Shown here in pieces: positions 19,550-27,533 of a stretch of DNA of 64,000 nucleotides; the first letter of the stretch is position 1, and each line of letters begins with the position of its first letter. This DNA comes from Oleomonas cavernae. GTDB lineage: Bacteria > Pseudomonadota > Alphaproteobacteria > Zavarziniales > Zavarziniaceae. The translations under genes were made by a program, and so were the position numbers. The DNA lies in contig NZ_QYUK01000011.1 of assembly GCF_003590945.1 (NCBI RefSeq), forward strand, positions 3,566,909-3,630,908, read 5' to 3'. The notes below the pieces were generated by a model. It ran no database searches. It was not told where the DNA came from and saw only the letters and a program-made list of their open reading frames with translations.

Positions 19550-20100
19550 CCGTGATAACACGCCCGATCGGCGCGCTTGTGGGACCTCCCTTCCTCCCTG
19601 AGGAAGGGATCACGACTTTGCCCGTCGATCCATTCGCGATCGCTGCCAGCCGGGACATCGTCGTAGAGAGCAAGCCCGAGTCGCAGGGTGGCGTGTCTGG
19701 CATACTCCTGCGGCACGGCAACAGGTTCGGAGTCAGCCACAAGTTGGGGCACCACTTCCTCGAAGGCCACATCGATCAGGTCCTGCAGAACGGCGTCCAT
19801 GTTTCCACGCAGGCGTTGTCGCGGCCGACCCGTTCGAGTTGGAAGCCGACCATTTCGCCGCTGGCCTCCCTATGCCGGAGTCTCCTTTCCGCAAGGCGAT
19901 GGATGAGTTGAATGACGGCCTGAACGCGATAGAGACTTTGGCCGCACAGTGCTTCACATCGCGCACGGCGACCGCGATCCGCTATGCCGAACTCATGCCC
20001 GAGGCAATGAAGTCACTGCCGAAACTGACTTGGCCGCGCAAGGGACCCGGCTGCCCACGAGCACCGCGACCACCCGCCCCGCCGCCGATACTGCGCAGGT
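19550..20100 (+). pseudogene. ImmA/IrrE-like metallopeptidase remnant
   Basis: Two frames together give an ImmA/IrrE-like protein: GITTLPVDPFAIAASRDIVV, then the zinc region VSHKLGHHFLEGHID, then, after a one-base shift near 19809, VVAADPFELEADHFAAGLPM, and further ETLAAQCFTSRTATAIRYAE. In the family the zinc motif is HExxH; here the glutamate is lysine (HKLGH), so catalysis would be lost. The far end degrades into proline-rich sequence. This is a decayed gene, unlike most other frameshifts in the window. Confidence 0.6.
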
Positions 20101-20106
20101 AGGAGC

Positions 20107-20302
20107 AGGTATGGGCGTTCGCGAAGATCCGCTTCGTGATCCACGACAAGCTGAAATACTATGCCCCGTTAGTTGAGAACGTCGAGCTTCGCGCCATACT
20201 TGGAGATGTTCTCATCTTCAAGAGCGGCTCGCACGAAGTCATTCTGGGCTACGGCTTCGAGAAGCGTCCTCCGTCCTTCGAAGGGGCCCACTCCAACTTC
20301 TG
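20107..20302 (+). pseudogene. Fragment of an unidentified gene
   Basis: An open stretch without a good start reads WAFAKIRFVIHDKLKYYAPL, continues through ENVELRAILGDVLIFKSGSH and stops near 20302. The amino-acid make-up is protein-like, but the 5' part is missing or out of frame with the preceding remnant. No family recognised. Confidence 0.3.
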
Positions 20303-20441
20303 AGGAAATCCATCCCGCCATTGACATAAACGGTGGCGGATTGTGATTCACCTTTCCGCGATGCGGGAGTCCCGAACCAAAGTGCATTGACTCTTTTTGC
20401 CAACCCCTGAGGAATCTCAATTCACACAGGGAAGAGGCAAC

Positions 20442-20783
20442 ATGACAGGCACCGCCGAGGCATCCGAGGATCCAATCCAATTGGCCAGGGAGCTTTTCTC
20501 CCGGCAGCTGCGCGCGCTGATGGCGAAGGCGGGTATTACCCAGACCGAGCTCGCTTCGATGTCTGGGCTCTCTAAGTCCCTAATCAATGCCTACCTTTCC
20601 CAAAAGGCTTTTCCGCGTAGTCCACAGAGACGGAAGCTCGCCGCGGTATTCAGAATCGATCCGACAGATTTTCTGCAGTTCCCAAGGGCGCCCTCGGCGG
20701 AGCCTCATGGCAGAGCCATCCCAGCTATGAGATCAAGGAGGTTCCGGATTCCGGCTTGTCGAACTGACGATCCGCCAACTTGA
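20442..20783 (+). CDS. Xre-family helix-turn-helix regulator, C terminus probably frameshifted
   Basis: A cro/C1-type domain occupies about residues 20-70 (LRALMAKAGITQTELASMSG, then LSKSLINAYLSQKAFPRSPQ). The ATG at 20442 has an AGAGG site. After DPTDFLQFP the sequence becomes arginine- and proline-rich; other frames downstream read SYEIKEVPDSGL and then VELTIRQLEVPFEIAVSIIG up to a stop near 20889, so the real protein is probably about 40 residues longer and broken by two shifts. It may have been the partner of the ImmA/IrrE remnant just upstream. Confidence 0.55.
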   Translation: MTGTAEASEDPIQLARELFSRQLRALMAKAGITQTELASMSGLSKSLINAYLSQKAFPRSPQRRKLAAVFRIDPTDFLQFPRAPSAEPHGRAIPAMRSRRFRIPACRTDDPPT

Positions 20784-20889
20784 GGTCCCATTCGAGATCG
20801 CCGTCTCGATCATCGGGCTCATCAGGCGCGGCATGGAAACCCGAGATGGCCCTCGACCACCGACCGGCGGCGACTCCATCTCCCAGGAA

Positions 20890-21336
20890 TAGCAAGGACA
20901 CGACATGGGCAGAGAACTGACCTTAAAGACGGCGACGGTGCGCTTCGACTGGGCGAAAGCAAGAGGCTCGCGGCAATGATCGATCCAAAGCTCATCAAGG
21001 ACCCTCGCAATATGGCGAAGACCTTCCTCGCCGCCTGCACCTTCCCTGTGGAACAACGATCGCAAAAGCGCCTTGCTGTTGGAGCCGCTCCACATATGAG
21101 TCAGAGCCAAAGTTCCACGCCGAACCACATGCAGAGACAGCGATGGGCGCCGAACGAAGTTGAGGGTGGGAGAGGACACCAGGTGGATCCCCGCGATCCG
21201 GACATCTTTGGGCTGGCAAGCATATGACGGCCTGAGCTTTGCTGCGACCCATCGGGGGCGCTGAAAGGATGTTGCGCGAGCACGTCGATGGCGGCGAGAC
21301 CCTTTTGGGGTGCTCGCCGCATTACAATCGAATCCG
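20890..21336. other. Gene-poor, decayed stretch
   Basis: A short frame begins at 20905 (MGRELTLKTATVRF) and a second frame continues with MIDPKLIKDPRNMAKTFLAA; together they look like the remains of a small protein broken by one base. Nothing else convincing is present on either strand. Confidence 0.3.
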
Positions 21337-21830
21337 TTACGCAATATGGAGGAACGGGCCGATCGTCGGCTGGTACTCGGTGTCGAGCCGAAGCTCGCGG
21401 CTGGTCTGGTGAATCAGGTCGCCGGTCAGGCGGTCGGCCTTGCCGCCGTCGATGATGCGATCGATGGCATCGCCGTAGAGGCCCACGTCGGGGCATTGAG
21501 TCACCAACAGCCGGAAACACTCGCGTGCCTTCGGCCCTGCCTCATGGCCCAGCGCAGCGCCGACGTGGTAGAGCAGGGCGTAGCGGCGGGGTGTGATGAT
21601 CTCGGTGCCGCGGGGCGCCAGCGCCGGGCTGTTGCCTCATGGGCCTCGCGCCTGAGGCGCAGGGGCGGGCCGTCGAAGGGAAGCAGGGCCTCGATGTAAC
21701 CCTTGAGATTGATCAGGAACTCGGGGTCGCGGTAGGCACTCGCCGGTGTCAGGCGCATGGATTTGGGCTGCCACTGCAGGCGCTCGAGCGTGACCGGGCG
21801 GGGCAGCGGGGCTTGGTTGATCATCGACAT
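21337..21830 (-). pseudogene. Hypothetical protein, one-base frameshift, second gene of the phosphoesterase operon
   Basis: The start is MSMINQAPLPRPVTLERLQW, and the first frame runs to HEATARRW. Adding one G at about 21624-21628 continues it as LAPRGTEIITPRRYALLYHV, then DVGLYGDAIDRIIDGGKADR, to the stop at 21337: about 164 residues of clean sequence. No family recognised. It starts 13 bases after the phosphoesterase stop on the same strand, so the two probably act together. The frame restoration is by eye but the downstream sequence is convincingly protein-like. Confidence 0.6.
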
Positions 21831-21843
21831 GGTGGATCACTCC

Positions 21844-22652
21844 TTAGTAACAGGGGGTGCGGTGGCGGCGGGGTTGTTCGGTATCTTGGATGGTCGTGAT
21901 CCGCACCCGGTCGCCGTCGATCTCGGCGAGGCCGATCCGCCCGGTCTGGTATGAGCCGAGGTCGAGCCCCAGGCGGTGATGCGTCAGGACCGGCTCGCCC
22001 CGGTATTCCGGCGTGTGGCCATGAATCACGAAGAGTTCGTCGGATTGGCGTCCGCCGTGAGAAACGGTTCGCGCACCCAAAAGGGTGAAGCGCGTTCCTC
22101 GGCGTGGTTGGCGGGGATCTGGCGCCATGGCCAGGCGAGCGAGCGCTCGAGCGGTTGCTGGGGGTGCAGACCGGCGTGGATGAACAGCAGGTTGTCTTCC
22201 AGGTAGTGGTGGCTGAGGCCATTGATGAATCCCCGTTCCGCCTCACTGAGGGCCTCCCAGGCATCCCCGGCGGTAGCCGTGGGCGGCAGGCCCAATTCTT
22301 CGAGCACCGCGAAGCCGCCGTTGCCGAGCCAGGTGCCGAGGTGGTCGCGCCGGCCACTGTCAAAGGCTGCTGCCAGGGCGCCTTCGTGGTTGCCGGCGAG
22401 TGCCGTCACCTTGATGCCGGGGATCCCGGCGATGACCTGGGCCATGACGGCACGGCTGTGGGGGCCGCGGTCGATGTAATCGCCCAGCATGACCAGATGG
22501 TTCGGGCCACCGGCCGCCGCCCGCTCGGCGACTTCGAGGAAGGCACTGCGCAGGGCGGCCGAAAGGCCGTGGACGTCGCCGATGGCAAAGGCTCGAACGT
22601 CGCTCATGACCGGCATCGGCTGCCAGTCGCGGCGTATTATCTCGATACTCAT
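21844..22652 (-). pseudogene. Calcineurin-like metallophosphoesterase (PrpE/PP2A-like), one-base frameshift
   Basis: About 268 residues. The metal-binding motifs are all present: FAIGDVHGLSAAL, LGDYIDRGPHS, ALAGNHEGA, LLFIHAGLHP and, after adding one G near 22048, ELFVIHGHTPEYRGEPVLTH followed by GLDLGSYQTGRIGL. This is the bacterial Ser/Thr phosphatase/diadenosine-tetraphosphatase-like group; the substrate is unknown. GGGAG precedes the ATG at 22652. It heads a two-gene operon in the mobile region, downstream of a strong hairpin. Confidence 0.8.
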
Positions 22653-22709
22653 GGTCGCTCCCGTGATGGTGATCGCGGGCGCCGGTGGGGCAGTGATTCA
22701 CCATTGGAT

Positions 22710-22765
22710 CCTGTCCCCGGTTGCGGGCGCCGCGACCAGCGGTGGCGCCCGCAACCGGGGACAGG
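22710..22765. repeat. Perfect 22-bp inverted repeat with 12-base loop
   Basis: The arms (22710-22731 and 22744-22765) are exact reverse complements, containing TGTCCCCGGTTGCGGGCG. They lie about 60 bases upstream of the phosphoesterase start. The hairpin has no following T run for either strand. It could be an attachment, replication or regulatory structure, or the end of a lost element. Confidence 0.7.
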
Positions 22766-22888
22766 GCAGGAGTCATCAAGGAAAAGGATGGGGAGACGGA
22801 GATGGTCGTTCGGGCAGCGAGCCGGAAGCCAGGTCACCAAGCGGGAATACCGTAAGCGTCCGGTGAGGACCGCTGGCGGTGTGATACC

Positions 22889-23110
22889 CTACGCGGCCCT
22901 GCCTTTGCACCAAGCCCATGGCAGCAGTTCACCGATGCGGTTGATGGTGTGGCCCTTGGCGAGGCGGTCGAGCACGTCGACGAGCCAGGCGTGGGGATCG
23001 ACGGCATTCATCCTGGCGGTCTCGATGAGGGTATACATCGCCGCGGCCCGGTCCCCGCCGTTGTCGGAGCCGGCGAAGAGATAGTTCTTCCGCCCGATCG
23101 CCATCACCCA
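22889..23110 (-). pseudogene. IS66-family transposase C-terminal fragment
   Basis: The last ~72 residues of an IS66 TnpC: AIGRKNYLFAGSDNGGDRAA, YTLIETARMNAVDPHAWLVD and the closing INRIGELLPWAW. The rest of the transposase is absent; upstream sequence switches abruptly to the DUF5372-like remnant. Confidence 0.85.
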
Positions 23111-23146
23111 TTCATTCTGCCCATGTCGGGCAGGAGTTGGAAGTCC

Positions 23147-23364
23147 ATTCCCGGCATCACCCCTATTTCGGCCGCAAGGTTTTGGTGCGCGGCGTAGCGC
23201 AGCGAGCGACGGGCCAATTTTGTAGCGTGCAAGGTCCGGCCGGCATCGTGGTGACGATCGCCGGCTGGATGCTCGATCCCGTGCTTTGCGCAGGGATGAC
23301 CATCGGCGCGCCGCGCGTCGATCTGGCCGCACTCGTCGAGTTGCAGCGGCTGTTGATAGGGGCG
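23147..23364 (+). pseudogene. Remnant of a small transposon-associated protein (DUF5372-like)
   Basis: A frame reads HHPYFGRKVLVRGVAQRATG, then QFCSVQGPAGIVVTIAGWML and ends in DLAALVELQRLLIG where IS5 sequence begins. Small proteins of this kind are usually found beside transposon recombinase genes. The stop is supplied by the IS fragment. Family name is tentative. Confidence 0.35.
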
Positions 23365-23607
23365 GCCATCCGCGCTGCCATCGTCGCCCAAGGGGCCCAG
23401 GTTGTGATCCCCTCGACCACCAGCCGGCGCGCGCCCATCCCCTACGACCGGGTCGCCTACAAGGCCCGCAACCTCGTCGAGCGCCTCTGGTGCCGCCTCA
23501 AGGACTGGCGCCGCATCGCAACCCGATACGACAAACTCGCCCGAAACTTTCTCGCTGCCGCTCTTATCGCCGCGTCCATCACCTATTGGCGCAATTGAGT
23601 CCCGACC
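23365..23607 (+). mobile_element. 3' fragment of the IS5/IS427-type element
   Basis: Bases 23365-23607 match 31092-31334 of the complete copy at 30.5 kb almost exactly: the end of the transposase (VIPSTTSRRAPIPYDRVAYK ... YKARNLVERLWCRLK) and the right terminal repeat ATTGAGTCCCGACC, followed by the same CTAG. The left two-thirds are missing. Same orientation as the complete copy. Confidence 0.9.
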
Positions 23608-23766
23608 CTAGGGCGCAGCATTTTTGACAGCGTCGACTTCGCAAACGGCGCGCGAAGCCCCTTCAAAAACCTACCGTCGCGGTGAACGGCCGTGCGCCTC
23701 TGACCCACACTGGGCAGGCTAGCGAGTTCATCTAGTTCTACCAGCCCGGCGAATAATGGCGCTCGT

Positions 23767-26700
23767 TCAAGCTGACGCTGCGTGGGAGCTGCTTGGCGAA
23801 GAGGATTGGACCGACCACTCGACGCCGTTCTTGCCAATGCCCAGTAGATTCAATGTCGTGCAGGGGATGCGGCGCGAGCGAAATTTGCGCAGGAGAAATT
23901 CCGCTTGGGCAACGTCGTGAGTCGACAAGAGGATCTGATAGCCTTCGGCGGTGACCAAGTTCCCCATAAGGTCCGCAAAGGCAGCGGCATGAATTGAATC
24001 ATTGTGCTGCAGCGGATCGTCAAGGACGAGCGCCTTCCACCGGGACCACGGAAAGGTCAGGCTTGCGGCGCACAGCATGCTGACCGCCAGGGCCGCCATC
24101 TGGCCCTCGCTATGCACGAGCACCGGATCTATATCGCCCACAGCCTTGGGAACCTCGCCGACCTTAACAGCACTCTGTTCGATTTTCTTCTTCTTAACGT
24201 GAAGATCGATGCCGACGCGTGAATCGCACAAAATCGCCTGGTTGATCCGGGACATCAAGAACCCCAGGGGTTTGATGTATTCTGAATTGAAATCTTCCAA
24301 TTCGGCGCTGATATCGACACTCGCCGCTCTCGCGATCTCTTTGACTTGCCGTATGGCTTCGGCGTCCATCTGTTTCTGGGAACGAAGCGATGTCGCGCTG
24401 GCCAACAACTCCTCGCGCGCGCCGTTTGGCGGTCCATCGACCTGTTCACGGATTTGTTCAAGTACGGCGCGATGGCTGAGCTGTCGGGCCCAGGCTAGAC
24501 GCCCCTCGCGCAGACGCGCGAGCTGGCCTGTCGCGTCCTTGGCCGCCAGCCTCGATGCGGCAATGCGACGTTCAACGTCTTGGACGGGGGCGAGATCGGG
24601 TTCAGGGCCGAACCGTCGAAGGGCAAGCCAGTCGTCGCTGATCCTGCGCTGCGTCTGATCGAGGTCGGTCTTACGTGAATCGATTTCGACCAGACGCGCC
24701 CGCAATCCGGCTTGCTCCGCTTCGAGAGCACCGACGGCCGCGTCGGCGTCGGTTAGCACCCGCGTTGCCGAGCTGACGTCCTCCTGAACGCGGCGCGACG
24801 TTGCCTCTGCTTCCTGGAGCATCGCGGGGAGCTCGTCGGGACCGATTTCGCGGTCTGAACCCACCGCGGAGTTCGCGTTTGCCTCGTCCGCCTTCGCCCG
24901 TTCGAGAGCGGTTGCAAGGTCCGCGGACGCGCGAGTGGCGGCGTCCAGGGCCCGTTGGGCTGCGTCCCGTGCGCGGACGGCGCGCGAGTGTTCGGCGTTC
25001 GATGTCGGGCCGCCCAGGGCCTGATGCGTTTGCCAACGCACCTTTCGGTGACGGCTCGCGCTGAGTGCAGCGATGGCATCAGCTAGTCGCGCCCGTCTCG
25101 CGCTCATCGTGGCCGGCTCATCACTCGCGCCTCCATCCAGGCGCGCGAGCAGACGGACCCGCTGCTCACGCTCGGCGTCTAGCGCTGTCCGGGCCAAACG
25201 GATCGCCGACTGCGCGGCTCGCAGCTGCTGGAGTTCGGCAATACGGGCATCACGCGCGGCCGACAGGCTGCGGAGTGCGTCTTCCTGGGCGAGAAGCGCG
25301 GGCGCGAGGCGTTGCGCAGCGGTCGAGACCCGCGCCTGCAGAGCCGCAGCGCTGTCGAAGTGGGTCGCGCAAAGCGGGCAATCGCATGCATCGACGGGGA
25401 GGTGCGTCGCAATCGATGCGATCGCGTTGGACATGGTGTCGACCGTGTCGCGCAGCCCCTCAACAACGGCCGCCTGGGCGTTGACGCTCTCTGCTGCGCC
25501 CGCAACGGTTGCTTCGGCGCGTTCCACGGCGTGATCGATGTTCGGATTGGCCGCCTCGGCTTGAGCGAGCGCGTTCGATTGATCGCGAATCCGGCCGTCG
25601 CACGCGATCACCTGGTCGACCGTCGCCATGCTGTCGCGCAGGCGGTCGAGCTCCTCGTCGCATTGGCCGATTTCGCCAGTTATCCGCTGTACGATTTGCC
25701 GCCTGCGCTCGGCCAGCGAGACATCGCGCTCCGTTGCGACCTTGGCCTGCTCGGCTGCCGCTCGTGCGATGACGCTGTCGCGATGCTCGATCGTCAGCCT
25801 GGCCACCAGCGCCCGCGCGTCGCGCAAAGCGCGCAGATGCGCAACGGCCCTGGTCGCGCCCGCCGACGCATTTTGATGTGTCGCTACGTCCGTGCGTCGT
25901 TCACTCTGGAGTGCCCAGACCCGATCGAGTTCGCCGCCGAGCACATCCAGCCTAGTCTGTGTCGCGGAGCGTGACGCTGCGACCTCGGCAATATCGGCCA
26001 GGGCCCGTTGTCGCTCGCCATGGAGTCGCCGGGCGTCCTCCAACTGGCCTTCCGCCATGAGACAGTCACGCTCAATCTGATCTGCCGTCGCCTGCAGCCG
26101 CTCGACCGTGGGTTCGATGTCGATATCCGGCGTGCCGGAGGCATCCCGATCGCCAAGCTGCGCGCCGGCCAGCTGCACAGCGATCCGGCGGGCTTCGATT
26201 CTTGCACTGGTCTCGTCAATCGCGCCGGAGATCTGCGCCTCGGCCCAGAGTGCGGCCTCCTGCTCGAGGAGATCGCCCATAGTCTTTGCGTCACGCTCAA
26301 GCGCTTCGATTTGCCGGGCGTAGGCGCGAACGACCGTGTTGTTGCCTTGACCATGGAGAGCGTTGGCAATGGCCTCGATAGCTGTGCTCTGTGCAGCTTC
26401 TTTCAGGATGTCGAACCGCTCGGTGGACTTGCGATAGGTCAGGCGGGAGAGGGTCGACTGTCCCAAGAAATGCGTCAGCAACAAATAGCGCTGTAATTCG
26501 GAAATTCCTTGCTGCCAGGCCGGCGCGCGCAGAAAAGCCGTGATATCGGGAACATTGCCGCCGAGCTGTGACTTGGTCGACTTGGCGGACAACAGGCTTC
26601 GCTCAATGACGTTGTCGTCCGAGAATGTCATCGCCGTGCTCGTTGGGCCCGGCTCTCCCTCACGCCAGCGACACAAATAAGTGCCCGGCTTGTTGACGCC

Positions 26701-26889
26701 GTTTGCGTCGCGGAAGTGATCGATCCGGTCGGAAAGCGCCCATTCTAACGCGTCGAATAGCGAGGACTTGCCCAAGCCGTTGCTGCCGTGGACGATCAGC
26801 ACGCCAGGCTGCGCCGCTAGTTCAACGTCGAGCGTGGCGAAGCTTCGGAACTGCCGGAGCGCAACGTGCTTGAGGTAGAGCGGCGTCAT
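23767..26889 (-). CDS. Rad50/SMC-like ABC ATPase with CxxC hook, ATPase of an ABC-three-component-type operon
   Basis: A 1040-residue SMC-type ATPase. Residues about 34-41 form the Walker A site (GSNGLGKSS); a long alanine/arginine/glutamate-rich coiled coil surrounds a zinc-hook-like CDCPLC near residue 504; the ABC signature is SEGQMAALAVSMLCAASL, Walker B is ALVLDDPLQHND near residue 950, and the switch histidine is in LLSTHDVAQ. This is the plan of DNA-end-clamping ATPases. It overlaps the 215-residue gene by four bases (26886-26889) and is the third gene of the operon. In ABC-three-component systems such an ATPase is thought to sense foreign DNA and drive a variable effector; that role is inferred here. 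Confidence 0.85.
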   Translation of the reverse strand: MTPLYLKHVALRQFRSFATLDVELAAQPGVLIVHGSNGLGKSSLFDALEWALSDRIDHFRDANGVNKPGTYLCRWREGEPGPTSTAMTFSDDNVIERSLLSAKSTKSQLGGNVPDITAFLRAPAWQQGISELQRYLLLTHFLGQSTLSRLTYRKSTERFDILKEAAQSTAIEAIANALHGQGNNTVVRAYARQIEALERDAKTMGDLLEQEAALWAEAQISGAIDETSARIEARRIAVQLAGAQLGDRDASGTPDIDIEPTVERLQATADQIERDCLMAEGQLEDARRLHGERQRALADIAEVAASRSATQTRLDVLGGELDRVWALQSERRTDVATHQNASAGATRAVAHLRALRDARALVARLTIEHRDSVIARAAAEQAKVATERDVSLAERRRQIVQRITGEIGQCDEELDRLRDSMATVDQVIACDGRIRDQSNALAQAEAANPNIDHAVERAEATVAGAAESVNAQAAVVEGLRDTVDTMSNAIASIATHLPVDACDCPLCATHFDSAAALQARVSTAAQRLAPALLAQEDALRSLSAARDARIAELQQLRAAQSAIRLARTALDAEREQRVRLLARLDGGASDEPATMSARRARLADAIAALSASRHRKVRWQTHQALGGPTSNAEHSRAVRARDAAQRALDAATRASADLATALERAKADEANANSAVGSDREIGPDELPAMLQEAEATSRRVQEDVSSATRVLTDADAAVGALEAEQAGLRARLVEIDSRKTDLDQTQRRISDDWLALRRFGPEPDLAPVQDVERRIAASRLAAKDATGQLARLREGRLAWARQLSHRAVLEQIREQVDGPPNGAREELLASATSLRSQKQMDAEAIRQVKEIARAASVDISAELEDFNSEYIKPLGFLMSRINQAILCDSRVGIDLHVKKKKIEQSAVKVGEVPKAVGDIDPVLVHSEGQMAALAVSMLCAASLTFPWSRWKALVLDDPLQHNDSIHAAAFADLMGNLVTAEGYQILLSTHDVAQAEFLLRKFRSRRIPCTTLNLLGIGKNGVEWSVQSSSPSSSHAASA

Positions 26890-27533
26890 TGGGCCTGCTC
26901 CCGGGCGGCGACGAGCTGCGGAATCAACCCGTCGGGGTCATCCTTGTAAGTCTCAGCCAGGGCCACCCAACGCGTCGCGGCAGGCTCGGACAATCCGTGC
27001 CTTACGAGAATTCGCTCGGCGAGGCCCTGATTGTGGTCGAGCGGAGCGTTGAGGACAGCTTCCAGCGACCGCCATGGCTGGGCGAGGAAAGTTCGCGCCA
27101 GGAAAAGCTCGTAGGACGCGTCGACGGCATCCGCGTCCGGCATCCAGATCACCTTCCGACAGACTGTCTCGTCCCGCTCGGCAAGGTCGATGATACCCCG
27201 CCAGTCAGCCTGAGCGTTGGTCGCCGTCACGCAGAGCATGATATGCGCGTTGATCACCTCTTCGGCACGCATATACGATCGGGCGATCACCATCTGGTTG
27301 TGGAGCGCACGAAGAGAAGTCTGCATCTGATCGCTGGCGGTCAAAGCGATCGGCGCGACGAGGACGGGATATGCGCCGAGGCGCAGGCCGATAGCGGTGC
27401 CGGAAAGCGGTGCGGCGGACGGGTCCTGGCGTCCCCTGAAGCGTGGGGATGCAAAGTCTGGCTCGACCGTGGCCGGCCATCCCAGGGCCTTGGCGGACGC
27501 GAGGAGCTTGTCCCTGAGAATTTCGGGAGTCAC
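26886..27533 (-). CDS. Middle component of the ABC-three-component-type operon
   Basis: A 215-residue protein without an enzymatic motif that I can see. It is rich in alpha/beta content (VLVAPIALTASDQMQTSLRA, NAHIMLCVTATNAQADWRGI, RKVIWMPDADAVDASYELFL). Size, position between effector and ATPase, and four-base overlaps with both neighbours fit the middle components of ABC-three-component systems, which bridge ATPase and effector. The assignment rests on context and general look, not on a recognised motif. Confidence 0.7.
   Translation of the reverse strand: MTPEILRDKLLASAKALGWPATVEPDFASPRFRGRQDPSAAPLSGTAIGLRLGAYPVLVAPIALTASDQMQTSLRALHNQMVIARSYMRAEEVINAHIMLCVTATNAQADWRGIIDLAERDETVCRKVIWMPDADAVDASYELFLARTFLAQPWRSLEAVLNAPLDHNQGLAERILVRHGLSEPAATRWVALAETYKDDPDGLIPQLVAAREQAQ

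Noticed and set aside
23767-26889. Housekeeping RecN, RecF or SbcC
   Set aside because: The hook motif and ends resemble Rad50/SbcC, but the operon partners, overlaps and mobile context do not fit a repair locus (no SbcD).
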